Positions 52,938 through 63,400 of a stretch of 63,829 nt of DNA are shown in pieces. A model generated the notes under the pieces. It was not told the origin of the DNA, did not search any database, and saw only the letters and a program-made list of their open reading frames with translations. Numbering within the stretch: position 1 is the stretch's first letter; every line of letters begins with the position of its first letter. The DNA comes from Shewanella holmiensis (lineage in GTDB: Bacteria; Pseudomonadota; Gammaproteobacteria; Enterobacterales; Shewanellaceae): contig NZ_JAMTCD010000022.1 of assembly GCF_025370255.1 (NCBI RefSeq), positions 1 to 63,829 on the forward strand, given 5' to 3'. The position numbers were made by a program, and so were the translations under genes.

Positions 52938-55364
52938 CATTTCATCTTCTGTTACCCCAAAAGGCTCTACCAACAACACGCCATCCTTTCGCACTAAATG
53001 GAAAAATTGCGGCATATTAAAAAATGCTTGCTGGTGTTGATGGCTATTTTTTACAAAGTGCATGCTTTGTTGGCTAACTAACTGTGTGATCGTCATTTTA
53101 TCTAACACGGTATGACTTAAATTATTATTCTCATCGACTAAGATGACTTCAAGCTTCTGTTTTAATTGACGTAAAAAGAACTGTTTTGCGCCATGTGAAA
53201 TATACCGCTGAATAATAGTGGGGACGGTTGCAAAAGGCTCATTATTCAGTTCTTGCCTAGGTAGATGGGTCACTAAACGCGGATGATTATAATGAAACAC
53301 TGCCTTTTGAGCGATTAATGGTTTGTAGACCATACCTAATGAATTGAAATGTAAGCCATACTTTTTATCGGCTAAATTGAGTTCAATTAATAATGTTTGG
53401 CTGTCAGTCACGCTTTGAATCGTTTGGTAACACAAATTAAGCAGCTGGGTGAGTTGATCGCTTATTTGCTTGGATAATTTAGCAGAGCATGAAACTACTG
53501 ATATATGACTTTGATCATTAGCCCGCTTTAGTCCTAACACTAAAAATGAAATCGCATCGAGAAGTGCCATTTCACCTTCAAATCGATGACAATGCCACTC
53601 TCCCCAGCTATTTAAACTGATGATATCGATACTGGAGAGCATATTTTGTTTATCACGGCCTAAGGATAAAATGTCACCATTCATGTAGTCCACCATGATT
53701 TCCTGACCATTCCATGCCACGGTTGGATCATCATCCATATTTGCAACCACAATCACTTGCTGATAAAACCAAGACTGACATAAGTGGCGTTTTGTAACCT
53801 CAAAACAATGGTGAACATGGGGTAATAAAGCATTACCAAGGTGTGCTAACTTGGTTGCATACGCTTTGCTTCGTTCAATGCCAAACCAACGCGTTTTAGG
53901 GGTTACAAGACCATTCATCACCGCCCAAGCCACAACATCAACCACCGTTTTACCAACAAACAAAGCTTGCTGACCTATTAACTGCTTGGCTGAAGTGATC
54001 TCACGGAACAATTGATATTGTGATTTTTTCTTCGAATACCAGACGGATAATACGGGTTCATTAACACCTTGACTCCACAAAGGGTTTAATGTGGGTAAAA
54101 TATGAGGGTCATCGTTAAAAAAACCATGCAGTTTACGTGCTAACAGCCCTAACTCCTCTACCCGCATACGATCACTTAATTCATGCTTTGAGGCAAACTG
54201 GAGTAAATTTTTATAGCTGGTCAGTAACAGCTCATTTAACTGTTGGTTAAACCATTGTAATTGGCCAGAATGCCAATTATTTGCATTATCTAAGGTGGTC
54301 AATAAACTGCTTGGCCAGCGCCAATCTAAGGTTAACTGGGTTAGCTTTTTCGCACGCCAATCATTTTGCACCAGCTGCGGATCTGATAAAGCAATACCGC
54401 ATTTAAGATAAAAACACCGTCTAACAATTTCAAGCCGTCTGACTTCTCGTCTTGATAATAAATACGCTTCTATTCTTTGATACAAAATGAGGTAAGCATC
54501 ATTATCATCAGAAAAATTACCCGCTAAACAATATTGCCAAATAGTGTCGGTAATCATGTGCTTTTGAGGATAATCGCTGGCATAGACTTCTAGCAATAGT
54601 ACTTTTAATAGCGCTTTATGTGGTTTATTTAATCCTTTATATAACTGCCACAAAGAGGCACCAAAATACTCGCTAGCTGGAATATTATCTAATGTCCCTA
54701 AAAACAGTAAATTATCGCCCTGAGCATCGGGCCACCAAGCCACAGACTTTCCTGCCAACCGAATATGAGTACGATAGAACTCTTCTAATAAAAGCCAATG
54801 TTGGGCTGAGCCACTGTGCTCTTCACCCAAAGGTTGGCAGTTGTCATATAAACCACATTCTTGAAATTGGTTTGGATGAATAAGGTAAAAATTGACTTCA
54901 AAATCAAATTGCGCAAACCAGGCGGTTAATCGAGCCGTTTTGTTAGTAATTAACCTAAGATCGGCGTTATTTAATGATTTCTGATGAACAAGCCAAATAT
55001 CCACATCGCTATTCAGGTTTTGCCCAAAACTCGACGAGCTGCCCATGGCATAAACGCCCTCAAATGCATAAGGCTGTGCAGATACGATTGGAAAGTATTC
55101 AATATCAGCGATTTGGCATGCGTGTTTTATGGCCGCATTAAATGAAAATTGACAGATGCCAGAGGGAGTTAAAGCGTCGCTATAACCGGGTAATTGATTA
55201 TGATTAACCTGAAGAAAATAAGGAATGAGCAGAAAGAGTTGATACTGATATTCAGGTAAAGTGAGTTGAACACGTTGTAATCGCAACGTATTTAATTTTT
55301 CAGCGCACATAACCGCACTGCTATTTTCAACATGTTCATGCTGAATAACTGGCAAAGATTCCAT
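52923..55364 (-). CDS. cyaA: Class I adenylate cyclase
   Basis: An enzyme of about 813 residues making cAMP for CRP. The nucleotidyltransferase motif is in AMGSSSSFGQNLNSDVDIW, and long conserved segments follow, including STQHWLLLEEFYRTHIRLAGK-like and AEYFGASLWQLYKG-like stretches, VRRCFYLKCG and the C-terminal NMPQFFHLVRKDG. The C-terminal half is the regulatory domain. The frame is open to a TTG at 55427. I use ATG 55364, but the true start is uncertain (55427 TTG, 55364 or 55310 ATG). A CRP-like site lies just upstream. Confidence 0.93.
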   Translation of the reverse strand: MESLPVIQHEHVENSSAVMCAEKLNTLRLQRVQLTLPEYQYQLFLLIPYFLQVNHNQLPGYSDALTPSGICQFSFNAAIKHACQIADIEYFPIVSAQPYAFEGVYAMGSSSSFGQNLNSDVDIWLVHQKSLNNADLRLITNKTARLTAWFAQFDFEVNFYLIHPNQFQECGLYDNCQPLGEEHSGSAQHWLLLEEFYRTHIRLAGKSVAWWPDAQGDNLLFLGTLDNIPASEYFGASLWQLYKGLNKPHKALLKVLLLEVYASDYPQKHMITDTIWQYCLAGNFSDDNDAYLILYQRIEAYLLSRREVRRLEIVRRCFYLKCGIALSDPQLVQNDWRAKKLTQLTLDWRWPSSLLTTLDNANNWHSGQLQWFNQQLNELLLTSYKNLLQFASKHELSDRMRVEELGLLARKLHGFFNDDPHILPTLNPLWSQGVNEPVLSVWYSKKKSQYQLFREITSAKQLIGQQALFVGKTVVDVVAWAVMNGLVTPKTRWFGIERSKAYATKLAHLGNALLPHVHHCFEVTKRHLCQSWFYQQVIVVANMDDDPTVAWNGQEIMVDYMNGDILSLGRDKQNMLSSIDIISLNSWGEWHCHRFEGEMALLDAISFLVLGLKRANDQSHISVVSCSAKLSKQISDQLTQLLNLCYQTIQSVTDSQTLLIELNLADKKYGLHFNSLGMVYKPLIAQKAVFHYNHPRLVTHLPRQELNNEPFATVPTIIQRYISHGAKQFFLRQLKQKLEVILVDENNNLSHTVLDKMTITQLVSQQSMHFVKNSHQHQQAFFNMPQFFHLVRKDGVLLVEPFGVTEDEMGSAF

Positions 55365-55427
55365 CCTTAAATCACTCACATCCAACGATATTATAGCTAT
55401 ACAACTCAGATTAGCTTCACCTGACAA

Positions 55428-55866
55428 TTAGTGTGACCAATATCAAATAAAACAACTAACACGTGATAAGGTTAACACTAAATTAGATTTTCGCAATCTA
55501 TCCAAAAGTCTTGTTGTAAAAACTAAATGATATCGACTGAAACTGAGCGCCTTTAAAACGTTTTAAATTCAAACACAGTAGCACCTAAAAATGTCAGATA
55601 TACTATTAACATTAATGAAATTCATACAAAGATGATGCTTATTTTTATTCCAAATCAACATGACGCGTTAATACCAATTGACTAAGCGCCCATTAAAAAA
55701 TCTTCGCAACATCAACATTATTGACCTTCATCATTAAACTTATTTGGCAAATTTGTGGCGAAATTAAGAAATCATGGTGCGACTTCAAACAATTTCAACA
55801 CAGTTATGACAAATGCCTAAAGCCAATGTTAGCATTAGCGCAATTACTGTTAGTAGATGGATAAAT
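55428..55866. other. Divergent cyaA / hemC intergenic region
   Basis: About 440 AT-rich bases with no supportable gene. It holds a CRP-like site close to cyaA and must contain both promoters. No terminator hairpin is seen. Confidence 0.5.
55432..55447 (-). promoter_or_regulatory. Putative CRP site in front of cyaA
   Basis: TGTGA-CCAATA-TCAAA matches the CRP consensus TGTGA-N6-TCACA at 9 of 10 defined bases. CRP repression of cyaA is known in E. coli, so feedback control is plausible. Confidence 0.55.
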
Positions 55867-56802
55867 ATGGCTATGTCTGAAAACACTATTCGTATCGCAA
55901 CGCGTAAAAGTCCACTGGCAATGTGGCAAGCTGAGTTTGTAAAAGCAGAATTAGAGCGCATTCACCCAGGGTTAATCGTTGAACTGCTTCCAATGAGCAC
56001 CAAAGGTGATGTTATTTTAGACACCCCATTGGCTAAAGTGGGTGGCAAAGGCTTATTTGTTAAAGAACTTGAAGTTGCCATGCTGGAAGACCGTGCTGAT
56101 ATCGCAGTGCATTCAATGAAAGATGTGCCAGTAGATTTTCCTGAAGGACTAGGCTTACAAGTCATTTGTGAGCGTGAAGATCCCCGCGATGCATTTGTGT
56201 CAAATAGTTATAAAAACATCAGCGAATTACCACAAGGTGCAGTAGTAGGAACATCAAGTCTTCGTCGCCAATGTCAAATTCGTGCGTCTCGCCCAGATCT
56301 TGTTATCAAAGATTTACGTGGCAACGTTGGCACCCGTTTAGCTAAGCTAGACAGCGGTGATTATGACGCAATTATTCTTGCCGCTGCTGGCCTAATTCGT
56401 CTTAAGTTAGAGCAACGTATTGCTAGCTTTATTTCTGCCGAAGAGTCATTACCTGCTAACGGCCAAGGTGCGGTAGGCATTGAATGTCGTACCAATGATG
56501 AGCGCGTTAAAAGTTTACTTGCTCCCCTTGAACATTTAGAAACGCGTTATCGCGTATTGGCTGAGCGAGCTATGAACACGCGCCTAGAAGGCGGTTGTCA
56601 GGTACCTATCGGTGCATATGCTGAAATCATTGGCGACACATTAACCTTACGCGGTTTAGTGGGTAACCCAGATGGCAGTCAGGTGATAACCGGACAAGTT
56701 GCAGGTGATAAAACCCAAGCAATTGAACTAGGACAAGCTTTGGCTAACGATCTACTTAGTCGCGGTGCTAAAACCATCCTAGACGCCGTTTACGCTAAGT
56801 AA
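55867..56802 (+). CDS. hemC: Hydroxymethylbilane synthase (porphobilinogen deaminase)
   Basis: A 311-residue enzyme that joins four porphobilinogen units. Signatures are [33 protein letters not shown], and the dipyrromethane cofactor cysteine C244 in [10 protein letters not shown]. The frame is open from 55813, but ATG 55867 (MAMSENT) has GGA seven bases upstream and fits family length. It is the first gene of the hemCDXY operon. Confidence 0.96.
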   Translation: MAMSENTIRIATRKSPLAMWQAEFVKAELERIHPGLIVELLPMSTKGDVILDTPLAKVGGKGLFVKELEVAMLEDRADIAVHSMKDVPVDFPEGLGLQVICEREDPRDAFVSNSYKNISELPQGAVVGTSSLRRQCQIRASRPDLVIKDLRGNVGTRLAKLDSGDYDAIILAAAGLIRLKLEQRIASFISAEESLPANGQGAVGIECRTNDERVKSLLAPLEHLETRYRVLAERAMNTRLEGGCQVPIGAYAEIIGDTLTLRGLVGNPDGSQVITGQVAGDKTQAIELGQALANDLLSRGAKTILDAVYAK

Positions 56803-56812
56803 CGATTTGACC

Positions 56813-57535
56813 ATGAAAGTCTTGCTAACGCGGCCTGAAGGTCGTAATCAAGATATGATTGAGCAACTTGAAAAGCTTCAAGTTGCTCATTTGGTTACTC
56901 CGCTTTTAGCGGTTGAAGCCACTCAACAAGCAGTACCCAGACATTTTTTTGATGCAAATAACCTTATTTTCATCAGCACCAATGCCGTTAAATTTACAGC
57001 TGAAAAACTCCAGAATAAATTCCCTCCACAATGCCGATACTTTGCCGTAGGACAAGCCACTGCAGATGCGCTAAAACGTTTTAATTTAAGTGTTTTTACC
57101 GCGCCAGAAGAAAGCCAGGATAGCGAAGGATTATTATCTTTACCTGAACTGCAAGATGTGAATAAACAATCATTTATCATCTGCAGAGGATCTGGCGGCC
57201 GAGAAACGATTGCTGAAGCACTCCTACTACGAGGCGCCACAGTATGTTATTGGGATGTCTATCAACGCACCTCACCTCAATTCCATGAACAACCGATATA
57301 TCAACAATGGACCGAATTTGGTATCGATACTATTGTGGTCACCAGCGGTGAGATATTAACCAATTTAATTACGGTAATTCCAAAAGAATTATTTGCATGG
57401 CTACATTCATGTCATATCATAGTGCCAAGTAATCGTGTGGAATTACAGGCAAATGCATTAGGATTACACCGAGTAACCAATGCAAATGGAGCAAATACTC
57501 AAGCTGTGCTTGCTGCTTTAGGTCTGTCTGCGTAA
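56813..57535 (+). CDS. hemD: Uroporphyrinogen-III synthase
   Basis: A 240-residue enzyme closing hydroxymethylbilane to uroporphyrinogen III. Although poorly conserved, family landmarks are LLTRPEG at the start, FISTNAVKF, FAVGQATADAL, ICRGSGGRETIAEALLLRGA and the C-terminal VVTSGEIL. It starts ten bases after hemC. A TTG at 56807 is open in frame, but the ATG gives the standard N-terminus. Confidence 0.93.
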   Translation: MKVLLTRPEGRNQDMIEQLEKLQVAHLVTPLLAVEATQQAVPRHFFDANNLIFISTNAVKFTAEKLQNKFPPQCRYFAVGQATADALKRFNLSVFTAPEESQDSEGLLSLPELQDVNKQSFIICRGSGGRETIAEALLLRGATVCYWDVYQRTSPQFHEQPIYQQWTEFGIDTIVVTSGEILTNLITVIPKELFAWLHSCHIIVPSNRVELQANALGLHRVTNANGANTQAVLAALGLSA

Positions 57536-57613
57536 TTTACACTTCATCACATGGTTGAATGATGGTGAGTTTTTCACGATCAAATTGTCGTATTTTGCTT
57601 TCAAGGACTGTTC

Positions 57614-58807
57614 ATGGATAACAACAAACCCGAAACCACTGACGTTGACACTAACGAAACAGTGTTAAAACCTCAGGCAAAGGACGACTCATCTCAAGCG
57701 ACTAAAACGGCCCCAACGTTAAAACGCGCCCCAGGACCATCAAGCCGCCATCGTAAATTAGGTAGCTCATGGTGGGTTAGATTAAGTATTCTTATCAGCT
57801 GGTTAGCTGCCGGCACTGCGATTGCAGGATGTTACTGGTTATATTTGCAACTCAATAACCAGCAAATTCAACAACAAAAATTAGTGACTGACTTCTCTTC
57901 TGTTGAAGTAGGTAATCAGCAACTTAAACAAGAATTAAAGCAATCACTATCAACGCCAAATCAGCGTATTGCACTGTTAGAGCAGCAACAAAGTGATGAT
58001 GCTAAAGCCTATCAGCAGCTTGTCTCATTGCAAAAAGCACATAAACAACTTCAAGAACGAGTGGCTATTGTTGCGCAGCGCAGTCCTAATCACTGGATGG
58101 CCTCAGAAGCAGAATACCTTGTGCGCATGGCCAGTCGTAAAATTTGGCTTGAGAAAGATCCTCAAACCGCAGCAAGTTTATTACAAGCCGCAGATAACCG
58201 AATTGAAGCGATGAAAGATCCCGCTTTACATCAACTTCGTAAAGCCCTAGCCCATGATATTGCTGCGACTCAAGCGATTAAAACGACCGACATAGCAGGT
58301 TCAGTCTATGCTATTGACGCCGTAATAGATCAAATCGCTAACTTACCGTTAAATAGAATCAACACAGAGATATCAGCTGACCCTTTAACCGAGCCACTGA
58401 CAGATTCAATTGACGATTGGCAGACCAATTTATCTAAATCATTTAAACAGTTTGTTGAAGGCTTTATCACTATTAGACAACGCACCACAGATTTAGAACC
58501 GCTATTGCCCATAGAGCAACAGTGGTATTTAGTTGAAAATGTGCGCCTTAAGTTATTACAAGCTCAATTTTCGCTGCATAACTATGATGAGCAAGGCTAT
58601 AAAAGTGCCATCGATTATGCCCAGCGATGGGTAAAACAATATTTTGATATGAGTGACCGCAATACACTCAACGTTTTAGCCCAGCTTGAAAAATTATCAG
58701 GCCTAACGATAGAGTCGATTAACACTAAACAATTTCAGTCCACACCTTTATTACAAGAGTTAATCACTTATGGACAAATGATGCCTGAAGAGGAGCCAAC
58801 GCTATGA
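57614..58807 (+). CDS. hemX: HemX-like inner-membrane protein
   Basis: A 397-residue protein with a charged cytoplasmic N-terminus, one membrane segment (about 56-77) and a long periplasmic coiled-coil-like region. It belongs to the HemX family, which is annotated as uroporphyrin-III methyltransferase but lacks a convincing methyltransferase fold here. AAGGA lies six bases before the ATG. Its stop overlaps the hemY start (ATGA). Confidence 0.92.
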   Translation: MDNNKPETTDVDTNETVLKPQAKDDSSQATKTAPTLKRAPGPSSRHRKLGSSWWVRLSILISWLAAGTAIAGCYWLYLQLNNQQIQQQKLVTDFSSVEVGNQQLKQELKQSLSTPNQRIALLEQQQSDDAKAYQQLVSLQKAHKQLQERVAIVAQRSPNHWMASEAEYLVRMASRKIWLEKDPQTAASLLQAADNRIEAMKDPALHQLRKALAHDIAATQAIKTTDIAGSVYAIDAVIDQIANLPLNRINTEISADPLTEPLTDSIDDWQTNLSKSFKQFVEGFITIRQRTTDLEPLLPIEQQWYLVENVRLKLLQAQFSLHNYDEQGYKSAIDYAQRWVKQYFDMSDRNTLNVLAQLEKLSGLTIESINTKQFQSTPLLQELITYGQMMPEEEPTL

Positions 58808-59976
58808 TCAAACTGTTAGCGTATGTGCTTATCATTGTCTTAGGCTTATGCCTAACGCCTTATCTTTTAGCCACTAAAGGCTATATCTATATTGCAATTT
58901 GGGATTATCAAATTGAAACCAGCTTAGCCTTTGGACTACTGGTACTTTTTGCTATTTTTGTTTCATTTGAAGTGATTAAAAAAGCTTTAGTTTTTGTATT
59001 AACCCTAGTGCTCAATAGTCGTTTTTTACCTGAACGTTGGCGGATAAAGAAAGCCAAAAAGCAAACCTTAATAGGTGCTTTAGCATTGGCGGAAGAAGAT
59101 TGGCCTGCTGCGGAAAAAGCCATGGCTAAAGGTGCTGAAAATGGTGAATTACCTGCATTAAACTATTTTGCAGCGGCTCGTGCGGCGCAACACCAGCATA
59201 AAATAGCTGAGCGAGATCGCTATCTCAGCCAGGCTCAAGCAGAGCCTTTAGCAAAAGCTGCAGCCCTAACAACTCGCACCCGTTATTTACTTCAGCAAGG
59301 TGAGTTAACTCAAGCACGTGCTTTACTTGATGAACTTGAACCAACCAGTAAAAGTAAAAATCCAATTTTAAAAATTGCAGCAGATTTATATCTCGCCCAG
59401 CAAGATTGGCCAGCGCTAAAATCGCTATTACCCATCTTAGCCAAGCGCCATATTTACCCTGAAGAACAGTTGCAAAAAATCTCGGTGCAAACGAATGTAC
59501 AGCTCGTTAATAAAGCCGCTGAACAGACGTCAAACGATTTAGATAAATGCTGGGGTTGGTTTAGCAAATCTGAAAAAAATCAAACTGACACTTTTATTGC
59601 TTACTTGTACGGTCTATGTAAATTACAACGTAAAGACGAAGCACTTAAATTGTTATCTAAACAGTTAAAATCCAATCCAAAGGCAGCTTTATTTGATGCG
59701 ACCGCAGTAATCGCAACCGCCCATGATCAAGACATCAGAAAGTCATTAGCTAAGCTTGAACACACCCATGAAAATGTGGTGAATTACCAAGAGTCTCTAG
59801 CAAAACTTGCTTTGCAAACACGGGAATTCAAACAAGCAAAAATGCATTTTAATAATGCCTGCCATATTGAGCCTACTCGCACTAGATGGTTAGCACTTGC
59901 ACAAGTGCAAGAACAACTTGGTGACAATATAATGGCTTTACAAAGCTATCGAAACGCAGCGCACCTCAACGATTAA
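58804..59976 (+). CDS. hemY: HemY-like TPR membrane protein
   Basis: A 390-residue protein with two membrane segments near the N-terminus (about 5-22 and 38-63) and a TPR-type helical C-terminal domain (repeats with ARALLDELEP, LRKDEAL-type and CHIEPTRTRWLALAQVQ segments). This is the proteobacterial HemY, unrelated to protoporphyrinogen oxidase. GAGGAG lies eight bases before the ATG. It ends the hem operon and is followed by a terminator. Confidence 0.93.
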   Translation: MIKLLAYVLIIVLGLCLTPYLLATKGYIYIAIWDYQIETSLAFGLLVLFAIFVSFEVIKKALVFVLTLVLNSRFLPERWRIKKAKKQTLIGALALAEEDWPAAEKAMAKGAENGELPALNYFAAARAAQHQHKIAERDRYLSQAQAEPLAKAAALTTRTRYLLQQGELTQARALLDELEPTSKSKNPILKIAADLYLAQQDWPALKSLLPILAKRHIYPEEQLQKISVQTNVQLVNKAAEQTSNDLDKCWGWFSKSEKNQTDTFIAYLYGLCKLQRKDEALKLLSKQLKSNPKAALFDATAVIATAHDQDIRKSLAKLEHTHENVVNYQESLAKLALQTREFKQAKMHFNNACHIEPTRTRWLALAQVQEQLGDNIMALQSYRNAAHLND

Positions 59977-59991
59977 CCGCTATTGATAAAT

Positions 59992-60026
59992 GAAAATCTG
60001 CAGTGAATAGTGCAGATTTTCATTTT
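59992..60026 (+). terminator. Rho-independent terminator after hemY
   Basis: GAAAATCTGCA (59992-60002) pairs with TGCAGATTTTC (60011-60021) over eight bases, followed by ATTTT. Confidence 0.85.
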
Positions 60027-60284
60027 AAACTTTTCTGCTAAATTATGTTCCTGTTATTCATCGCAATCACAAACTCCCACATTGTTTTTTATCCATTCCT
60101 CCTTGATGTTTTTTACAAAATACAGGCTAAAATTACAGCATCAGTACTTACAAATAAGACAACAAAAAAATTACTTATACTTGTTTGAACTGAAGACCTT
60201 GATTTTAATGTTTTAGTATTAATTTTTGGCTTTTTTATAAAAATATTTCAGATAGTTATAATAATTGACGGCAATGTCAAAAAA

Positions 60285-60313
60285 TTGACTGTGTTAAGGT
60301 TTTGAAATATAAT
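60285..60313 (+). promoter_or_regulatory. Near-consensus sigma-70 promoter of the adhesin
   Basis: TTGACT (60285-60290) and TATAAT (60308-60313) are separated by exactly 17 bases. The expected start is near 60320, leaving a leader of about 110 bases. Confidence 0.8.
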
Positions 60314-60341
60314 TGTATGTTCTAATACAAATGTTGAAAGT

Positions 60342-60365
60342 GTGTCTAGAGAACCCTCTACGCAC
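60342..60365 (+). other. Leader hairpin of the adhesin mRNA
   Basis: TAGAG (60347-60351) pairs with CTCTA (60356-60360) over AACC, extended outward by GTGT with GCAC across one mismatch. It lies 67 bases before the start codon and could affect mRNA stability or translation. Confidence 0.5.
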
Positions 60366-60431
60366 GCTCAATATAAGTTAATAATTTGTTAGGCATTTCT
60401 GGTTTTATTATAGCTGTTGGGAGCTAAAGAT

Positions 60432-63400
60432 ATGGGTACGTTAACAACTTCAAAAACGGGCACGTTGACTGAAACGCAAAGTAATATCAGTTTATCTGCA
60501 GACAATAAATTAACATCTGTTCAATTAGGACAAATAATTCCTTCTGAAAGTGTGTTAGTTTTTGATGATAATGCACGTTTTGTTATCACATTTGATGACG
60601 GTACTGTTTATTCAACAGACGGAGACACTCTCCCCCAATCAGCTTCAAGTGCAGAAATAGCTAACTTAGATGCGCTAGATGAAATTGAAGCTCTTCAAGC
60701 TTTAATCGCTTCCGGTGAAGATCCAACTGCCGAACTACCTGAAACCGCCGCTGGAACACCTACTGGCAATCAAGGTGATTCTGGCTTCGTATCTTTAGCG
60801 CGTACTGGTGATGAAACCATTGCTAATGCTGGATTTAATACTGCAGCCCAACCTGCAGCAGCTCCATTAGCACAAGACGATACCCCAATTACTCTTAATG
60901 ACATTCCCTCTGTATTAGTGAATGACAGCCAAACTATCGCCGAAGATACAGTTGCTACTGGTAACGTATTAGATAATGACAGTGATATAGATTCAGACTT
61001 AGCCGTTGTCAGCTTTGAAGTAGAAGGCCAATCCTATGCCGCTGGCAGTGAAGTCACCTTAGAAAATGGCGTGCTGGTCATCAACGCTGATGGCTCATAT
61101 ACCTTTACCCCAAATGAAAACTGGAACGGTCAAGTCCCTGTTATCACTTACACCACCAATACTGGTTTAACTGCCACATTAACCATTGAAGTCACACCGG
61201 TTGATGATGCATCTGTTTTGGCAAATGACAGCCAAACTATCGCCGAAGATACAGTTGCTACTGGTAACGTATTAGATAATGACAGTGATGTAGATTCAGA
61301 CTTAGCCGTTGTCAGCTTTGAAGTAGAAGGCCAATCCTATGCCGCTGGCAGTGAAGTCACCTTAGAAAATGGCGTGCTGGTCATCAACGCGGATGGGTCA
61401 TACACCTTTACCCCAAATGAAAACTGGAATGGCAGCGTTCCGGTAATCACCTACACCACCAACACAGGCTTAACCGCAACTTTAAATATTGAAGTGACAC
61501 CGGTTGATGATACCTCTGTATTGGCAAATGACAACCAAACTATCGCCGAAGATACAGTGGCTACTGGTAACGTATTAGATAATGACAGTGATGTAGATTC
61601 AGACTTAGCCGTTGTCAGCTTTGAAGTAGAAGGTCAATCCTATGCTGCTGGCAGTGAAGTCACTCTAGAAAATGGCGTGCTAGTCCTAAACGCTGATGGG
61701 TCATACACCTTTACCCCAAATGAAAACTGGAATGGTCAAGTTCCGGTTATCACCTACACCACCAACACAGGCTTAACCGCAACTTTAAATATTGAAGTGA
61801 CACCGGTTGATGATGCCTCTGTATTGGCAAATGACAGCCAAACTATCGCCGAAGATACAGTGGCTACTGGTAACGTATTAGATAATGACAGTGATGTAGA
61901 TTCAGACTTAGCCGTTGTCAGCTTTGAAGTAGAAGGTCAATCCTATGCTGCTGGCACCGAAGTCACGTTAGAAAATGGCATGCTTGTTCTAAACGCGGAT
62001 GGTTCATATACCTTTACCCCAAATGAAAACTGGAATGGTCAAGTTCCGGTTATCACCTACACCACCAATACAGGCATAACCGCAACATTAACCATTGAAG
62101 TGACACCTGTTGATGATCCGACAGTTGCGCAAAATGACACGGCTACCACAACAGAAGACACCCCGGTTTCGGGCAATGTGTTAGATAACGACAACGATCC
62201 AGATTCTGATTTAGCAGTTGTTTCTTTTGAAGTAAACGGTGAGACCTACACAGCAGGCAATGAAGTCGAGCTTGAAGGCGGCGTACTTGTTATCAACGCG
62301 GATGGTTCATATACCTTTACCCCAAATGAAAACTGGAATGGTCAAGTTCCAGTTATCACCTACACCACCAATACCGGTACAACAGCTACGTTAACCATTG
62401 AAGTGACACCTGTAGGTGATCCAGCAACTATTACAGTTAACGACACAGATAAAGGCACCGTCACCGAAGACGGTAACTCAGACACTGATGCCGCCACGGT
62501 AGAAACTGTCACTGGCAAGTTAGATGTCACTGACGTGGATAATGGCGAAGCCGTATTCCAAGTACAAACTAATGTCGCCGATGGCAACTACGGTACCTTC
62601 TCAATTGATGCGAACGGTAACTGGACTTACACCCTAAACAACAGCCACATTGATGTGCAGTCGCTGACTGCGGGTCAAACCCTAGTGCGCACTATCACGG
62701 TTACCTCGAGTGATGGTACAGCATCGCACAATGTGCTTATTACCATTGTCGGCGCGAATGACCCAGCAGACATCACGGTCACCCCAGGTAACCCTGATTC
62801 AGATAAAGGCACTGTCACCGAAGACGGTAACTCAGACACTGATGCCGCCACGGTAGAAACTGTCACTGGCAAGTTAGATGTCACTGACGTGGATAATGGC
62901 GAAGCCGTATTCCAAGTACAAACCAATGTCGCCGATGGCAACTACGGTAGCTTCAGCATTGATGCGAACGGTAACTGGACCTATGTCCTTAATAACGACC
63001 ACATCGATGTGCAATCTCTGACTGCAGGTCAAACCTTGACCCGTGACATCACCGTGACCTCAAAAGATGGCACGGCCACACACACTGTGACCATTACCAT
63101 TGTGGGTGCGAACGATCCGGCTGACATTTCTGTCGGCACCGGCAACGGCGATAGCGACAAAGGCACGGTCACTGAAGACGGCGCCAGCGACAACGATGCC
63201 AATACCGTACAAACGGTCAACGGTAAGCTAGACGTCACTGACGTCGACACCGGCGAAGCCATTTTCCAAGTACAAACCAATGTCGCCGATGGCAACTACG
63301 GGACCTTCTCGATTGATGCGAACGGTAACTGGACTTACACCCTAAACAACAGCCACATTGATGTGCAGTCGCTGACTGCGGGTCAAGAGTTGATCCGATC

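Larger units (their letters stand above)
60027..60431 (+). other. Adhesin promoter region and leader
   Basis: A 400-base, very AT-rich region. A 68-codon open frame (60010-60216) is judged non-coding. The region holds the strong promoter and leader hairpin listed separately. The AT content is typical of H-NS-bound surface-adhesin promoters, but that is inference. Confidence 0.5.

Noticed and set aside
60010..60216. 68-codon plus-strand frame after hemY
   Set aside because: Begins inside the hemY terminator, has no ribosome-binding site and a low-complexity AT-rich composition.
62360..63295. Three leftward open frames with Ser/Val/Thr-rich proteins
   Set aside because: They are antisense shadows of the adhesin repeats; the plus-strand frame is continuous and has a strong start.
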